Counted from the first letter of the stretch, positions 28,189 to 37,933 are shown. The stretch is DNA of 64,000 nucleotides from Halomonas sp. M4R1S46 (GCF_025725685.1 NZ_CP107008.1:2356001-2420000); one strand, 5' to 3'. A program made the numbers and translations. The notes: generated from the sequence alone by a model not told the origin.

Positions 28189-29139
28189 ATGTCCGATCGC
28201 CTGTCGTTGATCCTGACCCGACGGCGCCGCCTGGCCCCGGCCATCGTCGAGCTGACCCTCGAGGCCGAGGACGGCGCGTCCCTGCCGCCGGCCCCCGCCG
28301 GCGCCCACCTGGAGCTGGAACTCCCGGGCGGCCTGGTCCGCCATTATTCGCTGCTCGACGACGGCAGCGAGGGCCGCTACCGCCTGGGCGTACTGCGCGA
28401 GACCGACTCCCGGGGCGGCTCGGCCTTCCTGGCCGATGAGGCCCCGGCGGGCCTGCGGCTGGCCGCCTCGCTGCCCCGGGACCGCTTCCCCCTGGACGAG
28501 ACCGGCTGCCGCCAGGTGCTGATCGGCGGCGGCATCGGCATCACGCCGCTGGTGGCCATGGCCCGGCGGCTGTGCGCGCGGGGCGTGACGCCGGAGGTGC
28601 ACTACCTGGTGCGCCGGGAAGCGGACGCCGCCTTCGCCGAGGAACTCGCCGGCCTGCTGCCCGAGGGCGCACTGCGCCTGCACGTCTCCGCCCGGGACGG
28701 TCGCGCCGAGGTGGCCACCCTGGTCGGCGAGGTGGACGCCGACACCCGGGTGCATGCCTGCGGGCCGGAGGGCCTGCTCGCCGCCCTGGAGGCCGAAGCC
28801 GCCGCCTGGCCGGCGGGTTGCCTGCGCCTGGAGCGCTTCCGGGGCTCGGCACCGGACGCCACGCCCCGGGACGGCCACTGCGAGATCGTGCTCGAGCGCA
28901 GCGGCAAGACCCTCACCCTGGCCCCCGAGGAGACGCTCCTCGAGGGCCTCGACCGCGCCGGCGTGGCCCCGCCCACCCTGTGCGGCGAGGGCGCCTGCGG
29001 CACCTGCGCCTGCGGCGTGATCGAGGGCGAGGTGGACCACCGGGACGTCCTGCAGTCCGACGCCGAGAAGGCCGCCAACGACACCCTCTACGCCTGCGTC
29101 TCCCGCCCCGCGGGGGCGCGCCTGGTGCTCGACCTCTGA
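28189..29139 (+). CDS. Flavin/2Fe-2S reductase of the Rieske oxygenase
   Basis: 316 residues of the phthalate-dioxygenase-reductase type: N-terminal flavin-binding barrel (HYSLLDD motif), NAD(P)-binding domain (VLIGGGIGITPLVAMA, about 107-122), and a C-terminal plant-type ferredoxin with cysteines in CGEGACGTCAC and a distal YACVSR. This domain order is that of CntB/GbcB-type partners that feed electrons to single-component Rieske oxygenases. It begins ten bases after the GMC gene. Confidence 0.92.
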   Translation: MSDRLSLILTRRRRLAPAIVELTLEAEDGASLPPAPAGAHLELELPGGLVRHYSLLDDGSEGRYRLGVLRETDSRGGSAFLADEAPAGLRLAASLPRDRFPLDETGCRQVLIGGGIGITPLVAMARRLCARGVTPEVHYLVRREADAAFAEELAGLLPEGALRLHVSARDGRAEVATLVGEVDADTRVHACGPEGLLAALEAEAAAWPAGCLRLERFRGSAPDATPRDGHCEIVLERSGKTLTLAPEETLLEGLDRAGVAPPTLCGEGACGTCACGVIEGEVDHRDVLQSDAEKAANDTLYACVSRPAGARLVLDL

Positions 29140-29170
29140 ATACCCGACCCAAGACGACGAGGAACTTCCC

Positions 29171-30655
29171 ATGCCCCTGACCCATCATGACTGGAAACGC
29201 CGCGCCGCCGCCCTCGAGGTCGACGGCCGCGCCTGGATCGACGGGCGGCGCCGCCCGGCCGAGGGCGGCGCCACCCTGGACTCGATCAACCCCATGACCG
29301 GCGAGGCGGTGGCCGCCGTGGCGGCCTGCGACGCGACCGATGTGGACCGCGCCGTGGCCGCCGCCCGGGCGGCCTTCGTGGCCGGCGACTGGGCCCGGGT
29401 CGATCCCGCCGACCGGCGACGGGTGATGCTGGCCATCGCCGCCGAGATCCGCATCCACCGCGAGGAGCTGGCCCTGCTCGACAGCCTGGAGGCCGGCAAG
29501 TGCATCACCGAGGCCCTCGACGACGCCGAGGAGGCCGCGGTGCTCTTCGACTGGTACGGCGAGCTGCAGGACAAGGCCTACGACCGGGTCGCCCCTGCCC
29601 CGGCCGGCGTCCAGGCCACCGTCACCCACGAGCCGCTCGGCGTGGTGGGCGCCGTGGTGCCCTGGAACTACCCGCTGCACAACGCCACCGTCAAGCTGGC
29701 CCCGGCGCTGGCCGCGGGCAACAGCCTGGTGCTCAAGCCCGCCGAGGAGTCGTCGCTGTCCGCCCTGCGCCTGGCGGAGCTGTGCGACAAGGCCGGCCTG
29801 CCCACGGGGGTGCTCAACGTGGTGCCGGGCCATGGCCACCTGGCCGGCGAGGCCCTCGGCCGCCACGAGGACGTGGACGCCCTCGGCTTCACCGGCTCCA
29901 CCGAGATCGGCAAGCGCTTCCAGGTCTATGCCGGGGAGTCGAACATGAAACCGGTCTGGCTGGAATGCGGCGGCAAGAGCCCGCTGCTGGTCTTCGACGA
30001 CTGCCCCGACCTGGAGGCGGCGGTGGACGCCGCGGTGGCGGGCATCTTCACCAACGCCGGCCAGGTCTGCTCGGCCCACTCCCGCCTGCTGCTCCAGGGC
30101 GGCATCCACGACGCCTTCCTGGCCGCCCTCGACAAGCGCCTGGAGGCCCTGGTGCCCGGCGACCCCCTGGATCCGGATACCCGGCTGGGTCCGCTGGTCA
30201 GCCGCGCCCAGTTCGACAAGGTCCGCGACTACCTGGCCATCGGCCAGCGGGAGGCCACCCTGCGCCACGGCGGTGAAGCGCTCACCGCCGCCGGCGGCGA
30301 ACTCTTCGTCGCCCCCACGGTGTTCACCGGCGTCACCCCCGAGCACCGGCTGTTCCGCGAGGAGATCTTCGGGCCGGTGCTGGCGGTGAGCCGCTTCGCC
30401 GACGAGGCCGAGGGCGTGGCGCTGGCCAACGCCAGCCAGTACGGCCTGGCCGCCTCGCTGTGGACCGCCGACCTGGGCCGCGCCCATCGCCTGTGCGACG
30501 CCCTGCAGGCGGGCACGGTGACGGTCAACGGCGTGGACGCCGTGAGTCCCCAGACCCCCTTCGGCGGCATGAAGCAGTCCGGTATCGGCCGCGACTACGA
30601 GCTGGCCGGCATGCACAAGTACATGGCGCTGAAGACCCGCTGGATCCACTACTGA
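29171..30655 (+). CDS. NAD-dependent aldehyde dehydrogenase, PuuC-like
   Basis: 494 residues. The ALDH features are VVPWNYPL, GFTGSTEIGK, the Glu in WLECGGKSPLL and the catalytic Cys in FTNAGQVCSAHSR. The overall sequence and N-terminus (HHDWKRRAAALEVDGRAWIDG) resemble PuuC/gamma-glutamyl-aminobutyraldehyde dehydrogenases more than BetB. It probably oxidises the aldehyde made by the GMC enzyme. Confidence 0.92.
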   Translation: MPLTHHDWKRRAAALEVDGRAWIDGRRRPAEGGATLDSINPMTGEAVAAVAACDATDVDRAVAAARAAFVAGDWARVDPADRRRVMLAIAAEIRIHREELALLDSLEAGKCITEALDDAEEAAVLFDWYGELQDKAYDRVAPAPAGVQATVTHEPLGVVGAVVPWNYPLHNATVKLAPALAAGNSLVLKPAEESSLSALRLAELCDKAGLPTGVLNVVPGHGHLAGEALGRHEDVDALGFTGSTEIGKRFQVYAGESNMKPVWLECGGKSPLLVFDDCPDLEAAVDAAVAGIFTNAGQVCSAHSRLLLQGGIHDAFLAALDKRLEALVPGDPLDPDTRLGPLVSRAQFDKVRDYLAIGQREATLRHGGEALTAAGGELFVAPTVFTGVTPEHRLFREEIFGPVLAVSRFADEAEGVALANASQYGLAASLWTADLGRAHRLCDALQAGTVTVNGVDAVSPQTPFGGMKQSGIGRDYELAGMHKYMALKTRWIHY

Positions 30656-30689
30656 GAACGTCCTTCACAACCATCAAGAGATGAGCTTT

Positions 30690-30734
30690 TCCGGCGACAA
30701 GCCTGCGCGAGGACGCTGTGAACCCCTCCATGGC
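30690..30734 (-). repeat. Dispersed intergenic repeat, partial copy D
   Basis: CCGGCGACAAGCCTGCGCG and the following CTGTGAACCCCTCCATGGC match one half of the repeat seen at 19.6 and 22 kb, in the orientation of copy C. The other half is missing. It lies between the aldehyde dehydrogenase and the aldolase-like gene. Confidence 0.7.
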
Positions 30735-30814
30735 AAAAGACCCTCGCTCCACCTGGTCCCCGGCGCTCATCTCTGCCCGGCCGTTGAGAATCAACGCCTA
30801 GCGAGGAGCGAACC

Positions 30815-31549
30815 ATGAGCGAGATCCCCGAGGTCCCGGGCACGCCCCGGGAGCAGCTGGCCTGCGCCCTGCGCTGGCTGGCCCGCCTGGACCTGCACGA
30901 GGCCACCGCCAACCATTGCAGCCTGGCCACCACCGAAGGCGGCGAGCGCTTCCTGATCAACCCGGCGGGCCGGCACTTCGCCGAGCTGCGCGCCAGCGAC
31001 CTGCTGGAGGTCGAGGCCCGGGGCGGCCAGCGCCCGGCCGGGCTCGACCCCACCGCCTGGGCGATCCATGGCGCCATGCATCGCCAGGGCCGCGAGGCGA
31101 GCTGTATCCTGCACACCCACTCGCTGTACGCCACCGCCCTGGCCTGCCTGGCCGAGCCCGAGCTGCCGCCGGTGGAGCAGAACGCCATGCGCTTCTACGA
31201 GCGCGTCGCCGTCGATCGCGGCTTCGACGGCATGGGCCTCGGCGACGAAGCCGAGCGCCTGGGACGTCTGGCCGGCGAGGCGCCGATCCTGCTGCTGGGC
31301 AACCACGGCGTGATCGCCACCGGCGCCGATGTCGCCGAGGCCTTCGACAACCTCTATTATTTCGAGCGCGCCTGCCGCTCCTACCTGGTGGCCCGGGCCA
31401 GCGGCCTACCGCTGGCGCCGGTGGCCCCGGAAGTGGCTCGCAAGACCGCCGCCCAGTGGGAAGACTATGCCCGGGCGGGCGCGCCCCAGGCCCACTTCGC
31501 GGCGCTGATGCGCCTGCTCGACAAGGAGGGCGACGACTACCGGAGGTGA
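30815..31549 (+). CDS. Class II aldolase/adducin-like protein
   Basis: 244 residues. Zinc-site histidines are seen in CILHTHSLYAT and LLGNHGVIATG, and the substrate loop N-terminal part in ATANHCSLAT. The catalytic Glu usually found some 20 residues before the HTH motif in fuculose-phosphate aldolases is not obvious (the region reads AWAIHGAMHRQ), so a decarboxylase or atypical aldolase role is possible. A good ribosome site (GCGAGGAGCGAACC) precedes the ATG. Confidence 0.85.
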   Translation: MSEIPEVPGTPREQLACALRWLARLDLHEATANHCSLATTEGGERFLINPAGRHFAELRASDLLEVEARGGQRPAGLDPTAWAIHGAMHRQGREASCILHTHSLYATALACLAEPELPPVEQNAMRFYERVAVDRGFDGMGLGDEAERLGRLAGEAPILLLGNHGVIATGADVAEAFDNLYYFERACRSYLVARASGLPLAPVAPEVARKTAAQWEDYARAGAPQAHFAALMRLLDKEGDDYRR

Positions 31550-31558
31550 GATCAGACC

Positions 31559-32566
31559 ATGGCCAGGACCCCAGCCCCCACCCCGCATCGGCTCGGCATC
31601 CTGCTGCTGCCGCAGTTCTCCTTCGCCGGCCTGGGGGCGCTGCTGGACCCGCTGTTCATCGTCAACTGGCTGGCCCAGGAGCCGCGCTTCGAGTGGCGGC
31701 TGCTGGGCGGCGAGGCGACGGTGCCGGCCTCCAACGGCGTGCCCCTGGGGGTGGAGGTCGACTGGCCGGCCCCCACGGAGCTGGACGGCGTCCTGGTGCT
31801 GGCCAGCTTCGAGACCAAGGCGCTCACCGGGGACCGCCCCCTGGCCATGTGGCTGCGCCACTGCGCCGCCGCCGGGGTCGAACTGGGCGGGATCGAGATG
31901 GGCAGCGAGGTGCTGGCCGCGGCGGGCCTGCTCGACGGCCGGCGGGCGGCGGTGCACTGGGACAACCTGGAGGGCTTCCGCGAGCTCTACCCCCGGGTGG
32001 AGGCCGTGGGCGAGCTCTACACCCTGGGCGGCGGCCGCCTGACCTGCGCGGGGGGCACGGCGGTGCTCGACATGATGCTGGCCTGGCTGGGCCGCCGGGT
32101 CGAGGCGCCGCTGATGGAGGAGCTCCAGAACCACCTGCTGGAGCGCCGCCGACGCCCCGGGGACGCCGTCCAGCTCGCCGCCGCCCCGGAGCGCCAGCCG
32201 GAGACCTCGGCCCAGATGCGCCGGGTGATCCGGCTGATGCGCCGGGCCATCGAGTCGCCGCTGTCCAGCGACGAACTGGCCGAGGGGGTCGGCCTCTCGG
32301 TGCGCCAGCTCGAGCGACGTTTCAAGGCCGAGCTGGGCGTCACCCCCAAGCGCTACTATCTCTGGCTGCGCATCAACCGCGCCCATCGCCTGCTGCAGCA
32401 GACCGACCTGAGCGTTGCCCAGGTGGCCTCGAGCGCCGGCTTCGGCTCCCTGGAACACTTCTCTCGGGCCTACCGCCGCTTCTTCGGCTGTGCCCCCAGC
32501 CAGGATCGCCTGCAGTCCCGGGACGCGCCGGTGCTGCCGATGCGCCATCTTCCCCACCGCGGCTAG
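31559..32566 (+). CDS. GlxA/CdhR-type AraC-family regulator
   Basis: 335 residues: an N-terminal DJ-1/PfpI-like (class I amidotransferase-like) domain to about 190, in which the usual nucleophilic Cys position appears replaced (IEMGSEVLAAAG), then two AraC HTH motifs from about 215 (LAEGVGLSVRQLERRFK, VAQVASSAGFGSLEHFSRAY). Regulators of this architecture control carnitine, glycine betaine and arginine catabolism (CdhR, GbdR, ArgR), which supports a quaternary-amine role for the cluster. It lies ten bases after the aldolase-like gene. Confidence 0.9.
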   Translation: MARTPAPTPHRLGILLLPQFSFAGLGALLDPLFIVNWLAQEPRFEWRLLGGEATVPASNGVPLGVEVDWPAPTELDGVLVLASFETKALTGDRPLAMWLRHCAAAGVELGGIEMGSEVLAAAGLLDGRRAAVHWDNLEGFRELYPRVEAVGELYTLGGGRLTCAGGTAVLDMMLAWLGRRVEAPLMEELQNHLLERRRRPGDAVQLAAAPERQPETSAQMRRVIRLMRRAIESPLSSDELAEGVGLSVRQLERRFKAELGVTPKRYYLWLRINRAHRLLQQTDLSVAQVASSAGFGSLEHFSRAYRRFFGCAPSQDRLQSRDAPVLPMRHLPHRG

Positions 32567-32696
32567 GAAAGCGGCGGCCAGGCTCTCTTCGCTTGCGCGG
32601 TATGGTCGTCGCGTTCCCTGGCTCCTGACCGCTCTCGCCTTGAGGCGGGTAGCCATCTTGATTAGGATGCTACGTTTCTTGCCACCCGGGAATGCC

Positions 32697-34034
32697 ATGT
32701 CGTCGCCCACCGCCCACGCCACCGAGGCGGCCGTCGCCCCCCGCCATGCCCTGGCCGGTCTGGCGATTCTCGTCGGCCTGCTGTCGCGGATCGCAAGCCT
32801 GGCCTGGTGGCCTGCCGTCGAGGCCCTGACCGGCCCCACCCTGTGGCTGGGCACTGCCCTGCTGTGGCCCGACCTGCCGCGGCGCAACCGCCGCCAGGCG
32901 AGCATGCTGGCGGGCATGGGCGCGGGGCTGCTGCTGGTCGCGGCGTTCGGCTACGGCGCCCGGGTCGACTGGTCCGGCGTGCTGGACGGTAACACCCAGG
33001 TAGTGGCCATGCTGGTGGGGGTGAGCTTCATCGGCCTGATCGGCAACCGGCGCGGCCACTCGCGCCCCGCCGGGGCGCCAGTCACCGGGCTGCGCGGCCT
33101 GGCCGGCACCTGGCTGGGTGTACACCTGCTCGGCACCATCCTCAACCTGTCGACGGTGTTCATGGTCGGCGACCGCCTGGCCCGCCGGGCACCGCTCTCC
33201 ATGCCGCAGCTGCTGGGGCTCAACCGGGGCCTGTCCAGCGCGGCGCTGTGGTCGCCCTTCTTCGCCTCCATGGGCATCGTCATGACCCTGGCCCCGGCGA
33301 TGGACTACGCCACCGTGCTGGCCCATGGCCTGCCCCTGGCCCTGTGCGCGGGCCTGGTGACGATGATCGAGCTGCCCCGGCGCTTCGACCTGAGCGACAC
33401 CGCCGGCTTCTCGATGTCGCCGCGCAGCCTGCTGCTGCCGGTGATCATGGCGACGCTGGTGATGGGCTTCCACTACGGCCTGACCCCGGGACTGTCCATC
33501 GTCAGCATCATCACCTTCCTGATGCCGGCCTCGGCCCTGGTGGCCAACTTGACTAAGGGGCCGCGCTGGACCCTGGGCCGGCTGCACCGCCACACCCTGA
33601 CGCGGCTGCCGGCCATGCGCGGCGAGATCTCGCTCTTCCTCTGTGCGGGCCTGCTGACCAAAGGCCTCTCGACCCTGGCCAATGCCGCCACCGAGGGGGG
33701 CTGGACGCTGTTCGACGCCTTCGGCGCGGGCGAGGCCATCGTCAGCTTCCTGGCGGTGGTGGCCAGCGCCGTGGCGGGGCTGCACCCCATCATCGGCGTC
33801 TCGGTGCTGGCCTCGGTGCTTGACCTGGCGGATGGCCAGCAGACGCTGTTCGCCTTCACGGCGCTGGCGGCCTGGGCGGTGGGCACCAGTGTCGGCCCGC
33901 TGTCGGGAATCAATCTCTCGCTGCAGGGACGCTACGGCGTCAGCGGCACTCTGATGATGCGCGAGAACCTGCGCTACGCGCTGGTAATGGCCGTTCTGGT
34001 GGTGGCCATGATCGCCTGGCTGGCCAGAGCGTAG
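32697..34034 (+). CDS. Polytopic inner-membrane permease, family unknown
   Basis: 445 residues with about 11-12 hydrophobic helices and little loop sequence, so an inner-membrane transporter is likely. No family signature was recognised; the general look (paired GSVGPLSGINLSL-type and NLSTVF segments) is that of ion-coupled organic-anion permeases. The ATG at 32697 is used; another in-frame ATG at 32667 would add ten residues, and neither has a strong ribosome site. Its position after the AraC gene suggests that it exports or imports a compound of this pathway. Confidence 0.7.
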   Translation: MSSPTAHATEAAVAPRHALAGLAILVGLLSRIASLAWWPAVEALTGPTLWLGTALLWPDLPRRNRRQASMLAGMGAGLLLVAAFGYGARVDWSGVLDGNTQVVAMLVGVSFIGLIGNRRGHSRPAGAPVTGLRGLAGTWLGVHLLGTILNLSTVFMVGDRLARRAPLSMPQLLGLNRGLSSAALWSPFFASMGIVMTLAPAMDYATVLAHGLPLALCAGLVTMIELPRRFDLSDTAGFSMSPRSLLLPVIMATLVMGFHYGLTPGLSIVSIITFLMPASALVANLTKGPRWTLGRLHRHTLTRLPAMRGEISLFLCAGLLTKGLSTLANAATEGGWTLFDAFGAGEAIVSFLAVVASAVAGLHPIIGVSVLASVLDLADGQQTLFAFTALAAWAVGTSVGPLSGINLSLQGRYGVSGTLMMRENLRYALVMAVLVVAMIAWLARA

Positions 34035-34048
34035 AACATCGGAGACAT

Positions 34049-34070
34049 CGCCCCCTGCGCACAGGGGGCG
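34049..34070. terminator. Bidirectional hairpin between convergent genes
   Basis: Perfect 9-bp GC stem (34049-34057 with 34062-34070) and a CGCA loop in the 42-base gap between the permease (plus) and the zinc-ribbon gene (minus). No long T-run on either side, but the position between convergent ends favours termination. Confidence 0.6.
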
Positions 34071-34076
34071 CGGGAC

Positions 34077-34598
34077 TCAATCCAGCGGCGCACGCACGAA
34101 GTAGCGGTGGCCGCACTGGTGACAGGCCTCGATACGGGTCACGCCCTCGAGTTCGACGATGGCCTCGCAGTGGGTGCAGGCCATGCGGCCGGGGGCCGCC
34201 ATCTCGCCGGCCGTGTAGTCGGCCCGCGAGGCCTCCAGGTCCTCCTCGAGGCGCTCGCGCTCGATCAGGCTGCGGTCGGCGATGGACAGCAATGACTCCA
34301 CCACCTTGCGCGACAGCATGGAGAGGTCGATGCCCAGCCAGCTGGCCACCCCCTCGCCACCGGCGCCCAGGTAGCGGCGCATCTCCTTCAGGTCCCGCTC
34401 GACCCAGGCACGCAGCAGCGAGAGTTCATCGCGGGTGAATTCCTCCACCTCCGCCTCGAACTCCACGGCCTCGTCGAGTTCCTTCTGCAGGTTCTCCCGG
34501 TTGAGCTCGCCGGCGCCTTCCTTGAGACGGGACAGCACCCGCTCATAGGCGTCCTTCAACCGATGGTCCTGATGTTGCGGTTCCTTGTGCTCGCTCAT
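34077..34598 (-). CDS. Zinc ribbon-containing protein (DUF1451/YgiZ-like)
   Basis: 173 residues from the ATG at 34598 (GAGGAG seven to twelve bases upstream). A long charged helical region (about 10-125, coiled-coil-like) is followed by a C-terminal zinc ribbon with Cys-x2-Cys pairs in ACTHCEAIVE and ACHQCGHRYF. Function unknown. Gammaproteobacterial homologues lie beside leuS, as here, but divergently. Confidence 0.85.
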   Translation of the reverse strand: MSEHKEPQHQDHRLKDAYERVLSRLKEGAGELNRENLQKELDEAVEFEAEVEEFTRDELSLLRAWVERDLKEMRRYLGAGGEGVASWLGIDLSMLSRKVVESLLSIADRSLIERERLEEDLEASRADYTAGEMAAPGRMACTHCEAIVELEGVTRIEACHQCGHRYFVRAPLD

Positions 34599-34829
34599 GC
34601 TGGTCTCCTCGTGTCCGCACTGGGCCTGCTGGCCAGGCCACCATAGCCGGGGCCTGCCGTGCTGGGGTATCCTTGCGACCCAACGGTTCTTCCATTTATG
34701 ACGACATGCCGACGGCGAATCAATGGGTTGCCCGCTTCGACCGGGCCAACCTTGACGCCGGACAAGGCCCGCTGACATGTGCAGCGCCCCGGGCGCTGCT
34801 CTCGACTAGCAAGGTACCCGAAGACAGCG

Positions 34830-37412
34830 ATGGACGCACAATACAAGCCCTTTGACACCGAACGCGACGCCCAGCATTACTGGGACAAGAACCAGTGCTT
34901 CAAGGCGGTGGAAGACGCCGGCCGCGAGAAGTTCTACTGCCTGTCGATGTTCCCCTACCCCAGCGGCAAGCTGCACATGGGGCATGTGCGCAACTACACC
35001 ATCGGCGACGTCGTCTCCCGCTATCAGCGCATGCAGGGCAAGAACGTCCTGCAGCCGATGGGCTGGGACGCCTTCGGCATGCCGGCGGAGAACGCCGCCA
35101 TCAAGAACCAGGTGCCGCCGGCGAAGTGGACCTACCAGAACATCGACTACATGCGCGACCAGCTCAAGGCGCTGGGCTTCGCCTACGACTGGAGCCGTGA
35201 GTTCGCGACCTGCGACAGCGACTACTACCGCTGGGAACAGTGGTTCTTCACCAAGCTGGTCGAGAAGGGCCTGGTGTACAAGAAGATGTCCACGGTCAAC
35301 TGGGACCCGGTGGACCAGACCGTGCTGGCCAACGAGCAGGTCATCGACGGCTGCGGCTGGCGCTCCGGCGCGCCGGTGGAGCGCAAGGAAATCCCGCTGT
35401 GGTTCCTCAAGATCACCGACTACGCCGAGGAACTGCTGGCGGACCTCGACAAGGTCGACTGGCCCGAGCAGGTCAAGACCATGCAGCGCAACTGGATCGG
35501 CAAGTCCCGGGGCGTGGAGCTGGCCTTCGACGTCGCCGACCACGAGGACAACGCCCTGGAGCCGCTGCGAGTCTACACCACCCGCCCCGACACCCTGCTG
35601 GGCGTGACCTACGTGGCCGTGGCGGCCGCTCACCCCCTGGCCCGCGCCGCGGCCGAGGGCCAGCCCGAGCTCGCCGCCTTCCTCGAGGAGTGCAGCCACG
35701 GCGGCACCTCGGAGGCCGAGCTCGCCACCATGGAAAAGAAGGGCATGAACACCGGCTACCAGGCCGTGCATCCCCTCACCGGTCGCCGCGTGCCGGTCTA
35801 CGTGGCCAACTTCGTGCTCATGGAGTACGGCACCGGCGCGGTCATGGCGGTCCCCGCCCACGACCAGCGGGACTGGGAGTTCGCCAACAAGTACGCCCTG
35901 CCCATCGAGCCGGTGATCGCCGACGCGGATGGCCGGGCGCCGGACCTCAGCGAGGGTGCCCATGACGACTACGGCGTGCTGATCAACTCCGGCGAGTTCG
36001 ACGGCCTGGACTTCCAGGCGGCCTTCGACGCCATCGCCGCCAGGCTGGCCGAGCAGGGCCACGGCGAGGTCAAGACCAACTTCCGCCTGCGCGACTGGGG
36101 CGTGGCCCGCCAGCGCTACTGGGGCGCGCCGATTCCGGTCAAGTACGGCCCCGAGGGCCAGACCGTGCCGCTCACCGACGCCGAGCTGCCGGTCGAGCTG
36201 CCGCTGGAGGTCACCGTGGACGCCTCCGGCTCGCCGCTCAAGAGGATGCCCGCGTTCTCCGAGCTGGGCGACGGCTGGGTGCGCGAGACCGATACATTCG
36301 ACACCTTCATGGAATCCTCCTGGTACTACGCGCGCTTCGCCTGCGCCGACAACCCGGAGGCGATGCTCGACGAGCGCGCCAACTACTGGCTGCCGGTGGA
36401 CCTCTACATCGGCGGCATCGAGCACGCCATCCTGCACCTGCTCTACGCACGCTTCTTCCACAAGCTGATGCGCGACTTCGGCCTGGTGGACTCCGACGAG
36501 CCCTTCCAGCGCCTGCTGACCCAGGGCATGGTGATCGCCGAGACCTTCTACCGGCCGACCCCGAACGGCGGCAAGGACTGGTTCAACCCGGCCGATGTGG
36601 TGGTGAAGCGCGACGACAAGGGCCGGCCGCTAAGCGCGGTGCTCGAGAGCGATGGCCAGCCGGTGGAGATGGGCGGCATCGAGAAGATGTCCAAGTCGAA
36701 GAACAACGGCGTCGACCCCCAGGCGATGATCGACCGCTTCGGGGCCGATACCGTGCGCCTGTTCATGATGTTCGCCGCGCCCCCCGAGCAGTCCCTGGAA
36801 TGGTCCGACTCCGGCGTCGAGGGCGCTCACCGCTTCCTCAAGCGCCTGTGGCGGCTGGTGGCCGAGCACGTCGAGGCCGGTACGCCGGGTGAGCTGGATC
36901 GTGAGGCCCTCACCGAGCCCCAGCGCGAGCTGCGCCGCAAGACCCACGAGACCATCAAGAAGGCCAGCGACGACATCGGCCGGCGCACCACCTTCAACAC
37001 CGCCATCGCCGCGGTGATGGAGCTGACCAACGCACTCGGCAGGTTCGACGACGCCTCGCCGCAGGGCCTGGCCGTGGCCCGCGAGGCGGTCGAGGCCTGC
37101 GTGCTGCTGCTGGCCCCCATCACCCCCCACGCCTGCCACGCCCTCTGGGCCGAACTCGGGCATGCCGAGCCGGCCATTGATGCCGCCTGGCCGACCCTCG
37201 ACGAGTCGGCGCTGACCCGCGACACCATCGAGCTAGTCGTCCAGGTCAATGGCAAGCTGCGCGCTCGCCTGGAGGTCCCGGCCGATGCCGACAAGGCCGC
37301 CATCGAGACCCAGGCCATGGCCGCCGAGAACGTCCAGCGCCATGTCGAGGGCAAGACGCTGCGCAAGGTCATCGTGGTGCCCGGCAAGCTGGTAAATATC
37401 GTCGTCGGCTGA
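34830..37412 (+). CDS. leuS: Leucyl-tRNA synthetase
   Basis: Class I aminoacyl-tRNA synthetase that charges leucine tRNAs. The ATG at 34830 gives 860 residues, exactly the E. coli length; an upstream in-frame ATG at 34779 adds an unrelated stretch. The HIGH motif is HMGH (49-52) and KMSKS is at 619-623. The CP1 editing domain lies between. It is followed by lptE and holA as in most gammaproteobacteria. Confidence 0.98.
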   Translation: MDAQYKPFDTERDAQHYWDKNQCFKAVEDAGREKFYCLSMFPYPSGKLHMGHVRNYTIGDVVSRYQRMQGKNVLQPMGWDAFGMPAENAAIKNQVPPAKWTYQNIDYMRDQLKALGFAYDWSREFATCDSDYYRWEQWFFTKLVEKGLVYKKMSTVNWDPVDQTVLANEQVIDGCGWRSGAPVERKEIPLWFLKITDYAEELLADLDKVDWPEQVKTMQRNWIGKSRGVELAFDVADHEDNALEPLRVYTTRPDTLLGVTYVAVAAAHPLARAAAEGQPELAAFLEECSHGGTSEAELATMEKKGMNTGYQAVHPLTGRRVPVYVANFVLMEYGTGAVMAVPAHDQRDWEFANKYALPIEPVIADADGRAPDLSEGAHDDYGVLINSGEFDGLDFQAAFDAIAARLAEQGHGEVKTNFRLRDWGVARQRYWGAPIPVKYGPEGQTVPLTDAELPVELPLEVTVDASGSPLKRMPAFSELGDGWVRETDTFDTFMESSWYYARFACADNPEAMLDERANYWLPVDLYIGGIEHAILHLLYARFFHKLMRDFGLVDSDEPFQRLLTQGMVIAETFYRPTPNGGKDWFNPADVVVKRDDKGRPLSAVLESDGQPVEMGGIEKMSKSKNNGVDPQAMIDRFGADTVRLFMMFAAPPEQSLEWSDSGVEGAHRFLKRLWRLVAEHVEAGTPGELDREALTEPQRELRRKTHETIKKASDDIGRRTTFNTAIAAVMELTNALGRFDDASPQGLAVAREAVEACVLLLAPITPHACHALWAELGHAEPAIDAAWPTLDESALTRDTIELVVQVNGKLRARLEVPADADKAAIETQAMAAENVQRHVEGKTLRKVIVVPGKLVNIVVG

Positions 37413-37431
37413 GGGCCGGAAAGGAGCTTCA

Positions 37432-37923
37432 ATGCAACGTCGCACCCTGCTTCGCCTGAGCCTCGCCGCCGGGGCCTCCCTGGCCCTGGCCGGCTGCGGC
37501 TTTCACCTGCGCGGCTACGGCCGGTCCGCCCTGCGCCTCGAGGCACTGGCCATCGCCGGCAGCGAGGGCGATTTCCGGCGGGTGGCCACGGAACGGCTCG
37601 AGGCCGCCGGCACCCAGGTACGTGACGACGCCCCCCTGGTGCTCAACCTCGGCGCCGGGGAGTTCGTGGAGCGCCGCCTGAGCGTGCTCGACTCGGGCAG
37701 CCAGGAACACGAGATGACGCTGCGCGTGCCCTTCTCGGTCCAACGGCGCGCCGATGGGGCCTATCGCCTCGACCAGCAGGCCCTGGAAGTCAGCGAGCGC
37801 TTCGACGTCAGCAAGGACAACCTGCTGGCCGGCGACGAGCAGCGCGAGGCGGTCAAGGAGCGGCTGCGCCGCGAGGCCGCCCGCCGGTTGCTCGACCGTC
37901 TGCGCCCGCTCGCCGAGGCATGA
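37432..37923 (+). CDS. lptE: LPS-assembly lipoprotein LptE
   Basis: 163-residue outer-membrane lipoprotein that plugs the LptD barrel for lipopolysaccharide insertion. A signal peptide with a lipobox (LALAGCGFHLRG, acylated Cys near 22) and the family segment DDAPLVLNL are visible. It starts 19 bases after leuS with AAGGAGC upstream. Confidence 0.93.
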   Translation: MQRRTLLRLSLAAGASLALAGCGFHLRGYGRSALRLEALAIAGSEGDFRRVATERLEAAGTQVRDDAPLVLNLGAGEFVERRLSVLDSGSQEHEMTLRVPFSVQRRADGAYRLDQQALEVSERFDVSKDNLLAGDEQREAVKERLRREAARRLLDRLRPLAEA

Positions 37924-37933
37924 AGGGCGTATC

